A stretch of DNA of 41,582 nt from Streptomyces milbemycinicus. GTDB taxonomy: Bacteria; Actinomycetota; Actinomycetes; Streptomycetales; Streptomycetaceae. This document shows, piece by piece, positions 11,277 through 19,814 of this stretch. The stretch is taken from positions 1-41,582 of the forward strand of contig NZ_MUNE01000102.1 in NCBI RefSeq assembly GCF_002154605.1. The letters are read 5' to 3'. A model generated the notes under the pieces. That model was not told the origin of the DNA and made no database searches. It was given only the letters and a program-made list of their open reading frames with translations. Made by a program: the position numbers and the translations under genes. Within the stretch, counting starts at the first letter, position 1, and every line of letters begins with the position of its first letter.

Positions 11277-12356
11277 ATGACAAGCACGTACCCCGCTGCC
11301 CGCGCCCTCCGCCCGGGAGCGGCCGATCCGGTCCCCGACGTCCCCGACACCCCTCTCGAATACCACCTCGACGCCCACGAGGCCGCCGAGCTGCGGGCCG
11401 TCGTGGCACGGTTCGCGGACACCCAACCTGCCCCCGACCAGCCGGAGTTCTACGACGGCGACCACGCGGCCGAGGAGCTGCTGCCCGCCGGGCTGCGCGG
11501 CTTCCTCCTCTCGTACCGCCGCACCGAGAGCACCGCCGCGTGCCTGGTGCACGGCTTCCCGGTGGACGACGGCCGGCTCGGCCCCACCCCCGGCCACTGG
11601 CGCGAGGCCATCGGCGGCCGGGCGGCCAGGGCACAGGAGCTGTGGCTGGCGATGTGCGGTCTTGCGCTGGGCGACCCGTTCGGCTGGGTGACCCTCCAGG
11701 AGGGCCGCATCATCCAGAACATCCTGCCGATCCGCGGCGACGAGCGGCGCCAGAGCGGCTACGGCAGCGAGAGCCTGCTGGAGTTCCACACCGAGGACGG
11801 TTTCCACCCCAACCGCTGCGACTACCTGCTGCTGTTCGGCCTGCGCAACCGGGACCGGGTGCCGACCGTCGTGTCCTCCGTCCGCGACGTCCGGCTGAGC
11901 GATCACGATCGTACGGTGCTCGCCGAGGAGCGCTTCCACATCCTGCCGGACACCGAACACATCCGGCAGCTGGAGGCGTCCGCGCCCCGCCACCCCGCGC
12001 TGCCCAGGCTGTACGCCATGACGGACCGGCCCGTGCCCACCGCCGTGCTCTTCGGCGACCGGCTCAATCCGTATCTGCGCATCGACCGCCCCTTCATGCG
12101 GGTGGGCCCCGGGGACAGCGAGGCGGCGGCCGCGCTCGACCGGCTCATGGACGAACTGCGGCGCGTTCAGCGGGAGATCGTGGTGGGCCCCGGCTCGCTG
12201 CTGATCGTGGACAACTACCGCGCCGTACACGGCCGCCGCGCCTTCACCCCGCGGTACGACGGGACCGACCGCTGGCTCAAGAAGCTGACCGTCAGCCGCA
12301 ATCTACGGCGCAACCTCAGCGGATACGCCCTGGAGCACCCCCGCGTCATCGTCTGA
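11277..12356 (+). CDS. Fe(II)/2-oxoglutarate amino acid hydroxylase, VioC/AsnO type (359 aa)
   Basis: A non-heme iron dioxygenase of the clavaminate synthase-like family that hydroxylates a free or carrier-bound amino acid side chain. Known relatives include VioC and OrfP (arginine) and AsnO (asparagine). The iron ligands are read as H171 and E173 in EFHTEDGFHP and H318 in YRAVHGRR. R332 in DRWLKK is the likely 2-oxoglutarate anchor. Spacing and length match VioC closely. The start ATG at 11277 has GGAGGA 8 bases upstream. It lies directly after the NRPS genes, so the product probably supplies a beta-hydroxylated residue, most plausibly for module 2, whose pocket has acidic residues at two positions. 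Whether the substrate is Arg, Asn, Gln or Lys cannot be decided by eye. The hydroxylation position is inferred from the family. Confidence 0.9.
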   Translation: MTSTYPAARALRPGAADPVPDVPDTPLEYHLDAHEAAELRAVVARFADTQPAPDQPEFYDGDHAAEELLPAGLRGFLLSYRRTESTAACLVHGFPVDDGRLGPTPGHWREAIGGRAARAQELWLAMCGLALGDPFGWVTLQEGRIIQNILPIRGDERRQSGYGSESLLEFHTEDGFHPNRCDYLLLFGLRNRDRVPTVVSSVRDVRLSDHDRTVLAEERFHILPDTEHIRQLEASAPRHPALPRLYAMTDRPVPTAVLFGDRLNPYLRIDRPFMRVGPGDSEAAAALDRLMDELRRVQREIVVGPGSLLIVDNYRAVHGRRAFTPRYDGTDRWLKKLTVSRNLRRNLSGYALEHPRVIV

Positions 12357-12405
12357 ACCCGGCCCCGCGCCCACCCGGTCTCCTACGGAAAGGCAGCCAC
12401 ACCCC

Positions 12406-13176
12406 ATGCGCACCGTCATCGTGTCCGGCGCGTCCAGCGGAATCGGCCACGCCACCGCCGAGAGGTTCGCCCGCGGTGGCGACTACGTGGTCAACCTCGA
12501 CCTCCAACCGCCCGCCCCCGGCACAGTGGACGGCCCCCGCGAGGGCGGGGGCCAGGTCCGCTGGGTCGAGCTTGACGTCGCCGACTGGTCGGGCGTCCGC
12601 GCCGTCGTCGACCAGGTGCACGCCGAACTAGGCCGGATCGACGTCGTCATCGCCAACGCCGGCATCAGCGTCCGGCACGGCATCCTCGACCTCACCGAGG
12701 AGGAGGCGCGGCGCACCCTGGACGTCAATCTGATGGGTGTCCTCGCGCTGTGGCGCCACGCCGTCCCGCATATGCTGCGCCGCGGCGAGGGCGTCCTGCT
12801 CGCCACCGCGTCGGTCAACGGCTCCCGCGGCTATCCGCTGTACGCGGACTACAACGCCAGCAAGGCGGGGGTGGCCTCGCTGTGCCAGACCTTCGCCATC
12901 GAGCTGGCCCCCCTCATCAGAACCGCCTGCGTGGCGCCCGGCGCCGTGCTGACGCCCATGCAGCGCGCCGAGTACACCAACGCCATGCTCGACGAGGTCA
13001 ACGAGCGCATCCCGGCCCGCCGCCACGCCCTCCCCGAGGAGATCGCGGACGTGTTCCACTTTCTGGCCTCCCCGCAGGCGTCGTTCGTATCGGGCCAGCA
13101 GTTCGTGGTGGACGGGGCCGAGACCGCCGGGGCGACCACCGCGTTCTTCCCCGGACCGACCAAGCCCCTGGGCTGA
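12406..13176 (+). CDS. Short-chain dehydrogenase/reductase (256 aa)
   Basis: A classical SDR oxidoreductase acting on an alcohol or ketone with NAD(P)H. The Rossmann glycine motif GASSGIG is at residues 8-14 and the NAG motif is in VIANAGIS. The catalytic set is S136 and Y149-x3-K153. The C-terminal segment FVSGQQFVVDGAE is typical of the FabG-like branch. The length is normal. The start ATG at 12406 follows GGAAAGG at a slightly long spacing of about 12 bases. It lies 49 bases after the hydroxylase and 70 bases before the P450, on the same strand, so it is probably a tailoring enzyme of the cluster. It might oxidise a hydroxyl installed by the hydroxylase or the P450, or reduce a keto group on the lipid. 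The substrate is unknown. Confidence 0.88.
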   Translation: MRTVIVSGASSGIGHATAERFARGGDYVVNLDLQPPAPGTVDGPREGGGQVRWVELDVADWSGVRAVVDQVHAELGRIDVVIANAGISVRHGILDLTEEEARRTLDVNLMGVLALWRHAVPHMLRRGEGVLLATASVNGSRGYPLYADYNASKAGVASLCQTFAIELAPLIRTACVAPGAVLTPMQRAEYTNAMLDEVNERIPARRHALPEEIADVFHFLASPQASFVSGQQFVVDGAETAGATTAFFPGPTKPLG

Positions 13177-13246
13177 GCCCACCCCGCACCCCGTACCGCA
13201 GCGTCCCGCGCCCCAGCGTCCCGCCACCACGCCTAAGGAAACCGCC

Positions 13247-14878
13247 ATGGACACCCGCCGGGCTCTCCCCCCACAACCGCTCGACCAGCTGGATCTCGCC
13301 GATCCCCTGCTGCACGCCCACCACGACCTGGGGCCGCTGTGGCGCCGGCTGCGCGCCGAGGCCCCCGTGCACTGGCAGCCCGAGACCGCGCGCGGCCCCG
13401 GGTTCTGGGCGGTGAGCGGTTACGCCGATGTGGTCTCGGTGCTGGGCGACAGCGAGACCTTCACCTCCGAACGCGGCAATGTGCTCGACACCCTGCTGGC
13501 GGGCGGCGATTCGGCGGCCGGGCAGATGCTCGCCGTCACCGACGGCAGACCGCATCAGGCGCTGCGCAGCGCACTGCTGAAGCCGTTCTCACCGCGCTCC
13601 CTCGATGTGGTGGTCGACAGCGTCCGGCGCGGTACCCGTGCGCTGGTCGAGGAGGCGGTGGAGCGCGGCGAGGTGGACTTCGCCGCCGATGTGGCCGCGC
13701 ATATCCCGCTCGCCGCCATATGTGATCTGCTCGGCGTCCCGGCCGCCGAGCGGCAGCACATCATCGACCTCACCTCCGGCGCGCTGTCCTCGGCGGACGG
13801 CGCGCCCACCGAGGAGGCCACCTGGGCGTCCCGGAACGGCCTGCTGCTCTACTTCTCGGAGCTGGCCGCAGAGCGCCGCGCCAAACCGTACGACGACGTG
13901 GTCAGCCTCCTGGTGACCAAGGAGATCGACGGCCGGCCGCTGACCCACGAGGAGATCGTCTTCAACTGCTACAGCATCATCATGGGCGGCCATGAGACGA
14001 CCCGTTTCGCGATGGTCGGCGGTCTGCGGGCGCTGATGGAGCACGAGGACCAGTGGCAGGCCCTCAAGTCCGGCCGGGTCGCCACCGCCTCGGCCGTCGA
14101 GGAGGTGCTGCGCTGGACCACCCCGGCCCTGCACAGCGGCCGGACCGCGACCCGGGACGTCCTCCTCGACGACCGGTTCGTCGAGGCGGGGGACATCGTG
14201 GTCACCTGGCTGGCCTCCGCCAACCGCGACGAGCGGGTCTTCGACCGGCCGGACGAGTTCGACCTGTCCCGCACCCCCAACAAACACCTGTCGTTCGCGC
14301 ACGGCTCGCACTTCTGCCTCGGCGCCTTCCTGGCCCGCGCAGAGCTGACGGCACTGCTGGAGAGCGCGCGGGACCTGGTCGACAAGGCCGAGCCCGCGGG
14401 CCCGCCGCGGTATGTGTACTCCAACTTCCTGAGCGGCATGTCGGCGCTGCCGGTGTCCCTCACGCCGAGTTGCCGTGTGCTTGCCGGGCCCGTTGCCTGG
14501 GAGGGGCCCACGGCTGGGCTTACCGTCGGAAACATGACTCACACTCCTGCCGCCGTCGGCGCCGAAGCCGTCTCCGCCGTGGTGTGCGGCATGGTCCGGC
14601 TGGTCGCCCCGCGCAAACTCGACCAGGTCGAGCTCGACCACCGGCTCGTCGGCGATCTCGGCTTCCACTCCCTCGTACTCGCGGAACTCGGCTACAACCT
14701 GGAGGATCTGTACGGCCTGAGGGCGCTGACCCCGGAGGAGACCATGAAACTGGAGCGCGTCAAGGACGTGATCGAGTTCGTCTCCACCGAAGTGGCGAGC
14801 GGCCGGGCACAGCTTCCCGACGAGGAGGAGCTGTCCGACCTCTTCGCCCGCTACGGCGCCGACGCCCCCACGGCATGA
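13247..14878 (+). CDS. Cytochrome P450 with in-frame C-terminal acyl/peptidyl carrier domain (543 aa)
   Basis: A soluble bacterial (CYP1xx-type) P450 that probably hydroxylates or desaturates a carrier-bound acyl or aminoacyl group. The heme domain (about 1-405) has the I-helix MGGHETTR (246-253), the ExxR pair E286/R289 and the heme-ligand loop FAHGSHFCLG with C357. The P450 region ends canonically in LPVSLTPS. The frame then continues without a stop through a linker of about 25 residues into a carrier domain (about 430-520) with DLGFHSLVLAEL, where S475 is the expected phosphopantetheine site. M430 (ATG at 14534) could start a separate ACP, but its Shine-Dalgarno (GGA, 3 bases away) is poor. 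The P450 start ATG at 13247 has AAGGAA 7 bases upstream. The stop overlaps the acyl-CoA dehydrogenase start (ATGA). That suggests the carrier domain presents a substrate to both the P450 and the dehydrogenase. Confidence 0.88.
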   Translation: MDTRRALPPQPLDQLDLADPLLHAHHDLGPLWRRLRAEAPVHWQPETARGPGFWAVSGYADVVSVLGDSETFTSERGNVLDTLLAGGDSAAGQMLAVTDGRPHQALRSALLKPFSPRSLDVVVDSVRRGTRALVEEAVERGEVDFAADVAAHIPLAAICDLLGVPAAERQHIIDLTSGALSSADGAPTEEATWASRNGLLLYFSELAAERRAKPYDDVVSLLVTKEIDGRPLTHEEIVFNCYSIIMGGHETTRFAMVGGLRALMEHEDQWQALKSGRVATASAVEEVLRWTTPALHSGRTATRDVLLDDRFVEAGDIVVTWLASANRDERVFDRPDEFDLSRTPNKHLSFAHGSHFCLGAFLARAELTALLESARDLVDKAEPAGPPRYVYSNFLSGMSALPVSLTPSCRVLAGPVAWEGPTAGLTVGNMTHTPAAVGAEAVSAVVCGMVRLVAPRKLDQVELDHRLVGDLGFHSLVLAELGYNLEDLYGLRALTPEETMKLERVKDVIEFVSTEVASGRAQLPDEEELSDLFARYGADAPTA

Positions 14879-16623
14879 CCGGCGAGGTGTCCGACCGCCC
14901 CTCCTACGCGCTGGCCGCGGACTTCGAGCGGGTGCTCGGCGACCCGGCGGCGAGCGGCGGTCCGTTCAGCCACGCGGAGACGGTCGAGCACGAGGAGCTG
15001 GGCGCGCTGCCACCGGGGGCGGTGGACCTGGTCCGCTCCTGGGGGTTCAGCCGGTATCTGGTGCCCGAGGACTTCGGCGGCGGGCTGCGCAACCTGGAGC
15101 AGCTGGTCCTGCTGACCCGTGCGCTCGCGCGCCGCAATCTGACCGTCGCGGTGATGTTCGGCTCGGCGCTGCTCGGCGTCAACCCGGTGTGGCTGTGGGG
15201 CGACGAGGAACGGCGGGCCCTGGTGGCGCGGGGCGTCCTCGACGGGGATCTGGCCTGTTTCGCGGTGTCCGAACCGGACCACGGCAGCGACCTGGGGACC
15301 AACGAGACGACGGCGTCGCCGGACGGTGACGGATATGTCCTCACCGGGGAGAAGTGGCCGGTGGGCAACGCCACCCGGGGCCGTTTCCTCAGCGTCTACG
15401 CGGCCGTCGAGGGCATCGGCCCGTCCCTGCTGCTGGTCGACAAGCGGCAGCTGTCTGCCGGGAGCTGGGACAACCACCCCTTCGTCCGGACGGTGGGCCT
15501 GCGCGGCCACGATCTGAGCGGGATCACCTTCCGGGGCACCGAGGTGCCCGCCGGCGCGCTGCTCGGCCGCCCCGGCGCGGGCCTGGCCCAGATCCTTCAG
15601 GTGCTGCAGATCACCCGCACCGCCATCGGCGCGCTGTCGCTCGGCACCATGGACTCGGTGCTGCGGATCGCGCTGCGCCACGCATGCTCGCGGGTGCTGT
15701 ACGGGCAGGAGATCTACCGCATCCCCGTCATCCGGCGGCACTTGGTGCACGCGCATCTCGACCTGCTGATCGCCGAGTGCACCACGCTGCCGGTGGCACG
15801 CGCGCTGTCGGTCGCCCCGTCCCGGCTCAGCCTGTGGTCCTCCGTGGTCAAGTACCTCGTACCGACGCTGGGCGAGGAGGTCGTGCAGGAGTCCGCCCGG
15901 GTCCTGGGGGCCCGCGGCTATCTGCGCGAGGGCGTGGCCTCCGGTGTCTTCCAGAAGCTCCAGCGCGACCATGCGATCGCGAGCGTCTTCGAGGGCACCA
16001 CCCATGTCAACCTCCATGGCATCGCCTCGCAGCTGCCCACCGTGGCCCAGGTGGCCGACCGCCCCGCCCCCGGCCAGGACGGTGTGCTGCGGCAGCTCTT
16101 CGACTGGTCCCAGGAGGCCCCGGTGTGGCATCCCTCGGGCCGGGCGCTGCGGCTGACCAACGCCACCGAGGACGAGATCACCCGGGGGTGGGGCCCGGCG
16201 GTGGCCGAGGCGCGCCTGATCGCGGAGCGCGAGCTGGCGGTGTCCGAGGCCGATGCGCTGCTGAAGGTCCTTGACGCGCTGTCGGCCCGCCGGGCTGCCT
16301 TCTATACGCGGATCGCCGCCGAGTCGCTGGACGCGGCGACGACCGAGGGACAGGACCGGGCCGCGGAGCACTGCGTCCACCACGCCGCCGCCTCATGCCT
16401 GTACACCTGGCTGTACTCCTTCGCCGGGGAGCGGGCCTCGGCCGGGGGTACGGGATGGCTGGTCCTCGTACTGCAACGGCTGCTCGCCCGGCTCGACCCC
16501 ACGGCCGGGCTTGAGGAGAGCCTGCTGCCCTGGCTGGAGGAGCTGATGTTCGCCCGCCTCGACGGCCCGGAGTACTTCTCGCTCCGGGCCGTCAAGGCAG
16601 CCGCCGGAACGGCGGAAGGCTGA
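14875..16623 (+). CDS. Acyl-CoA dehydrogenase-like flavoenzyme with long C-terminal extension (582 aa)
   Basis: An FAD-dependent dehydrogenase that probably introduces an alpha,beta double bond into a thioester-bound acyl chain, likely on the carrier domain fused to the preceding P450. The family core occupies about residues 20-400. FAVSEPDHGSDLGT marks the middle beta-domain flavin region, and FEGTTH contains the expected catalytic base, E373, at the position of MCAD E376. Typical family members are 380-400 residues. Here about 180 further, mostly helical residues follow (about 400-582), reminiscent of larger two-helical-domain acyl-CoA dehydrogenases. The start ATG at 14875 overlaps the P450-ACP stop by 4 bases, so expression is coupled. 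Lipopeptide clusters such as friulimicin use a comparable dehydrogenase to desaturate the lipid. The substrate here is inferred. Confidence 0.88.
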   Translation: MTGEVSDRPSYALAADFERVLGDPAASGGPFSHAETVEHEELGALPPGAVDLVRSWGFSRYLVPEDFGGGLRNLEQLVLLTRALARRNLTVAVMFGSALLGVNPVWLWGDEERRALVARGVLDGDLACFAVSEPDHGSDLGTNETTASPDGDGYVLTGEKWPVGNATRGRFLSVYAAVEGIGPSLLLVDKRQLSAGSWDNHPFVRTVGLRGHDLSGITFRGTEVPAGALLGRPGAGLAQILQVLQITRTAIGALSLGTMDSVLRIALRHACSRVLYGQEIYRIPVIRRHLVHAHLDLLIAECTTLPVARALSVAPSRLSLWSSVVKYLVPTLGEEVVQESARVLGARGYLREGVASGVFQKLQRDHAIASVFEGTTHVNLHGIASQLPTVAQVADRPAPGQDGVLRQLFDWSQEAPVWHPSGRALRLTNATEDEITRGWGPAVAEARLIAERELAVSEADALLKVLDALSARRAAFYTRIAAESLDAATTEGQDRAAEHCVHHAAASCLYTWLYSFAGERASAGGTGWLVLVLQRLLARLDPTAGLEESLLPWLEELMFARLDGPEYFSLRAVKAAAGTAEG

Positions 16624-16634
16624 GAGGGGGCCGG

Positions 16635-16652
16635 CCGCCGCTCAAGCGGCGG
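16635..16652. terminator. Hairpin between convergent genes
   Basis: CCGCCGC (16635-16641) pairs perfectly with GCGGCGG (16646-16652) around the loop TCAA. The loop contains the stop codon of the minus-strand regulator and lies 12 bases after the plus-strand dehydrogenase stop. It could act in both directions. There is no U-tract, as is common in streptomycetes. Confidence 0.5.
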
Positions 16653-17991
16653 TGTTCTGGGAGTGGCGCGCCAGCTGCGTCACGACATGCCGCACCAGGG
16701 CATGGATGCGATAGGTGTACTGCCGCTCCCGGTGGGTCTGGACCAGCGAGGCGTCGGCGAGCTCGGCCAGCAGATGGGCCACCCGCACCATCTCGGGGCG
16801 GCGGCTCGGCTGGGCGGTCAGCACGTCGTCGAGTGAGAAGCCGTCCGGCAGGGCGACCAGGTCGTGCAGCAGTTCACGGTGTGGCGCGGGGAGCAGATCG
16901 TAGCTCCATCGCACGCTGTCGGACAGTGTGCGATGCGCGCTCAGGCCCCCCGTGTCGGCCTGGCCGAGCAGATGGAAGAGCGTGTCTTCCTGGAGGAGCG
17001 AGGTCAGCGGGAGCGATCGGAGCCGCTGTGCGGCGATCTCGATGGCCAGGGGCACCCCGTCCAGGAGTTGGCACAGCGTGGTGACCAGCGGGAGGTGATG
17101 GGCGAGATCCAAGGTCGGCAGGGCGGCCTGCACCCGGCGCAGCAGGAGCTCCACCGCGCTCGGCACGGGCATGTCACGGCCCTTGGGGCCGTCCACGCGC
17201 AGCGGTTCGACCTCCCAGGTCTCGGCCGCGCTGGCGGCCAGGGCGCGGCGCGAGGTCACCAGCAGATGGAGCCCGGGATGCTCGTCGAGCAACTGCCGCG
17301 CGGCACGGGCCGTCTGCTGCGCGACATGTTCGGCGCCGTCGAGCACCAGCAGCCGCCGGCCGCCGCGCGCGCCCGCGAGAGAATGTCCGGATACGCCGGT
17401 GAACTCCCGTGTGACGCGCGTCAACTCGGCACGTGCGTGTGCGGGGTCGAGATGTTCGGGCGGGCAGTCGCGCAACTCGACGACGGCGACTCCACCGCGG
17501 AACAGCGGACGCAGCCGGGACGCCGCCGCGAGGGCCAGCCGTGTTTTGCCCACCCCGCCAGGACCGGTGAGGACGACCAGCCGACTGCGCTGGGCGGAGG
17601 CCAGAACATGGCGCATATCGAGCTGTCTGCCCACTAACGGATCGCCGAGCGGCCGGGGGCCGTGCCACGGCGAGGGCTCCGACGAGCGGCCGCGGTACGC
17701 CTCCGGGCGCTGTTCGGGCAGCGCCGCCATGTCGTCCGCGCCCCACGGTGCCGTCTCAGAGGGCGCGGCGGGCGCCGCACCCAAGGCGCTGAGCAGCAGG
17801 GCCACCGAGGTTCTGCGCGGGTTGGTGTTGGAGCCCGTCTCCAGATTACGGATCGTCCGCACGCTCACCCCGGAGCGCTCGGAGAGCTCTTCTTGAGTCC
17901 AGCCGGAGATTCGGCGTTGGCTGAGCAGAAAGTCGCGCAACTGATGAATGTCGGTCCCGTCGAACGACATGAATTCATTTGGAATCACCAT
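16642..17991 (-). CDS. XRE-type HTH / NB-ARC ATPase transcriptional regulator (449 aa)
   Basis: Probably the cluster-situated regulator. The N-terminal XRE helix-turn-helix (about residues 15-65) contains GWTQEELSERSGVSVRTIRN. A STAND/NB-ARC ATPase follows, with Walker A GPGGVGKT, Walker B-like LLVLDGAEH, the sensor LLVTSRRAL and the GVPLAIEIAAQRL motif seen in AfsR/SARP-type regulators. The protein stops after the winged-helix region (VALPDGFSLDDV) without TPR repeats, so it is shorter than AfsR-like proteins. The start chosen is ATG at 17991, with AAGGGGG about 9 bases upstream. A downstream ATG at 17970 has no Shine-Dalgarno. It is convergent with the dehydrogenase gene and divergent from the exporter operon, so it probably binds the 425-base region upstream. 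Whether it activates or represses cannot be told. Confidence 0.88.
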   Translation of the reverse strand: MVIPNEFMSFDGTDIHQLRDFLLSQRRISGWTQEELSERSGVSVRTIRNLETGSNTNPRRTSVALLLSALGAAPAAPSETAPWGADDMAALPEQRPEAYRGRSSEPSPWHGPRPLGDPLVGRQLDMRHVLASAQRSRLVVLTGPGGVGKTRLALAAASRLRPLFRGGVAVVELRDCPPEHLDPAHARAELTRVTREFTGVSGHSLAGARGGRRLLVLDGAEHVAQQTARAARQLLDEHPGLHLLVTSRRALAASAAETWEVEPLRVDGPKGRDMPVPSAVELLLRRVQAALPTLDLAHHLPLVTTLCQLLDGVPLAIEIAAQRLRSLPLTSLLQEDTLFHLLGQADTGGLSAHRTLSDSVRWSYDLLPAPHRELLHDLVALPDGFSLDDVLTAQPSRRPEMVRVAHLLAELADASLVQTHRERQYTYRIHALVRHVVTQLARHSQNTAA

Positions 17992-18416
17992 GGAGTGAGT
18001 CCCCCTTGCTTCCCCGCTTGTGCATGCTCCAGAACCCGAAAAGTCATGTGCACGCAATGACAATGTCCCCGTAGAACAGCAAGAAGACCGAGGTGTGACG
18101 GTGTGGCAAGAACCGGACCCTACTCGACAACTCGGCCGAGTGGGAGTGGTAGTCTTGACATGAAAGCGCCAGGTGTCCACTAGTTGACAACTCCGCCAAT
18201 GCGGCCCGAAGTGGACATCCCGACATTACGCGCTCTTGAAACATTCTTTCTTCGTCACACGGCCGCTCCCCTCGGTGAGCGGCAATTCTCCCCGTGAATT
18301 GCCGGTGCACTGCCTGGCCCGGGCCGACACACATCGACCAGCATGCTGCGCGAGATCCACAGCGGGGCCCGGAGCCCCAACGGGCGAGATGGCGAAGGAA
18401 CAGGGGGGCGCAGGCG
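17992..18416. promoter_or_regulatory. 425-base divergent control region with several repeats
   Basis: No gene is seen here. It separates the regulator from the exporter operon and is less GC-rich than its surroundings. It holds the 12-base palindrome ACTCGGCCGAGT (18130-18141) and the direct repeat GACAACTC (18126-18133 and 18186-18193, 60 bases apart, each followed by GCC after one base). It also has the inverted repeat TGTCCACT (18174-18181) / AGTGGACA (18210-18217) and two plus-strand TTGACA boxes (18155-18160, 18184-18189). I cannot match either box to a good -10. Candidate operators for the adjacent XRE regulator are inferred from the symmetry alone. Confidence 0.55.
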
Positions 18417-19784
18417 ATGGCGCAGTCACGTCCCGAGGAGTCCGAGGAGACACAGGGCACTCAAGGGAAGCGACCGTCGCTCTGGCGCAACCGCGACTAC
18501 CTGTACTGGTGGTCCGGAAACGGCCTTTCCACCCTGGGCACCAGCGTCTCCACGCTCGCCTTCCCCCTGCTCATGCTCTACGCCACCGGGTCCGCGACCC
18601 AGGCCGGCACCATCACCGTGCTGCATATGCTCGGCAAACTCGGCACCCTCGCGGTGGGCGGAGCGCTCGCGGACCGCGTGTCGCGCCGCGCCATCCTGTG
18701 CCTGGTCCCCCTGGTCGAGGCGGTGTCGATGGCCGCCGTCGCCCTGCTGGTGTACCGGGGCGACCCGCCGGTCCTGGGGCTCGACGCGCTGGCGCTGGTC
18801 AGCGGGTTGGCCGCCGGGCTGAAGGTCGGCGTCTCGACACCGGTGCTGCGCCGGATCGTCCCCAAGGAGCAGATCGCCACCGCGACGGCGCAGGGCATGG
18901 GCCGCGACATGGTCGTACAGCTCGTCGGCGCCCCCCTCGGCGGGCTGCTGTACTCCATGGCCCGCTGGATCCCGTTCCTCTTCGATGCCGTGTCCTTCGT
19001 CTTCATCACGCTGAGCTCGCTGTTCATCCGCCGCCCCCTCGGCCCGGACCGGCACACCGACGGCGAGCGGCGGACCGGCCTGGCCGAGGACATGAAGGAC
19101 GGTCTGCGGCTCATCAGACGCAGCGACTATCTCGTGTTCACCCTCGCGTGGGGGGCCCTGCTCAACACCGTGGCGCAAGGGCTCACCCTGCTGTTCGTCG
19201 TGCTGGTACGGCACCGCGGTGGCGGGCCGACCGCGGTCGGCGTCGCGACCTCGCTCGCGGTCGCCGGCGGTGTCATCGGGGCCGTCGCCGGACCGTGGCT
19301 GATGCGCAGACTGGGCGCGCGGCGGGTGCTGATGCTCTCCGCCTGGGTGTTCGTGGCCTCCTTCGCCGTCGTGGCGCTGGTGCCCGAGCCGTGGCAGATC
19401 GGTCTGGTCCTGATGGCCGGCATGGTCAGCATGGTGCCGATGAACGTCGTCATCGAGTCGTACGAGGTCCGGCTGGTCCCGGACGCGTATCTGGGCAGAG
19501 TCGCCGCAACCAGCCAGTTCTTCTTCCAGGCGCTGCAGTGGATCGGTCCGCTGGCGGCCGGTGTGCTCGCCGACGCCCTGGGGGTGGAGGCGGCCGTGCT
19601 GATCCTGGCCGTGGCCATGGCCCTGCTGGCGCTCGCACTGCACACCGCCCGGCGCCAACTGAGCGTGCTGGACATCCCGCTGGCCGAGGTGGTCGAACTT
19701 CCGCCCCCGCCCCCGGCGGCCGGCCGCCCGTCCGAAACCGAACCCGTTCACCCGCACGACGGGGGCTCGACCCTGCAGCGGTGA
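18417..19784 (+). CDS. MFS exporter, EntS-like (455 aa)
   Basis: A major facilitator superfamily membrane transporter, most like the MFS_3/EntS group that exports siderophores and peptide antibiotics. About twelve hydrophobic segments are readable. One early segment is followed by the GALADRVSRR loop, a variant of the MFS G-x-x-x-D-R-x-x-R-R signature. A second, related loop near the middle reads MRRLGARRVLM. Both ends are hydrophilic. The start ATG at 18417 has a GGGGGG run at 18403-18408. An in-frame upstream frame extends further but lacks a comparable ribosome site. It is first in an operon with the KAS III-like, ACP and ligase genes (30 bases to the next start). It is the likely export or self-resistance pump for the cluster product. 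Confidence 0.88.
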   Translation: MAQSRPEESEETQGTQGKRPSLWRNRDYLYWWSGNGLSTLGTSVSTLAFPLLMLYATGSATQAGTITVLHMLGKLGTLAVGGALADRVSRRAILCLVPLVEAVSMAAVALLVYRGDPPVLGLDALALVSGLAAGLKVGVSTPVLRRIVPKEQIATATAQGMGRDMVVQLVGAPLGGLLYSMARWIPFLFDAVSFVFITLSSLFIRRPLGPDRHTDGERRTGLAEDMKDGLRLIRRSDYLVFTLAWGALLNTVAQGLTLLFVVLVRHRGGGPTAVGVATSLAVAGGVIGAVAGPWLMRRLGARRVLMLSAWVFVASFAVVALVPEPWQIGLVLMAGMVSMVPMNVVIESYEVRLVPDAYLGRVAATSQFFFQALQWIGPLAAGVLADALGVEAAVLILAVAMALLALALHTARRQLSVLDIPLAEVVELPPPPPAAGRPSETEPVHPHDGGSTLQR

Positions 19785-19814
19785 ACACCCACCGTGGGAG
19801 CGAAGGGACAACAC

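Noticed and set aside
16642..17991. Full AfsR/SARP-like regulator with TPR repeats
   Set aside because: The N-terminus is an XRE helix-turn-helix, not a SARP domain, and the protein ends before any TPR region.
18155..18189. Strong housekeeping promoters at the two TTGACA boxes
   Set aside because: No acceptable -10 hexamer at 16-18 bases from either box, so they are noted only as boxes.
19794..19814. Earlier GTG start for the KAS III-like gene
   Set aside because: GTG at 19815 has AAGGGA at a correct spacing and begins where FabH homology begins.
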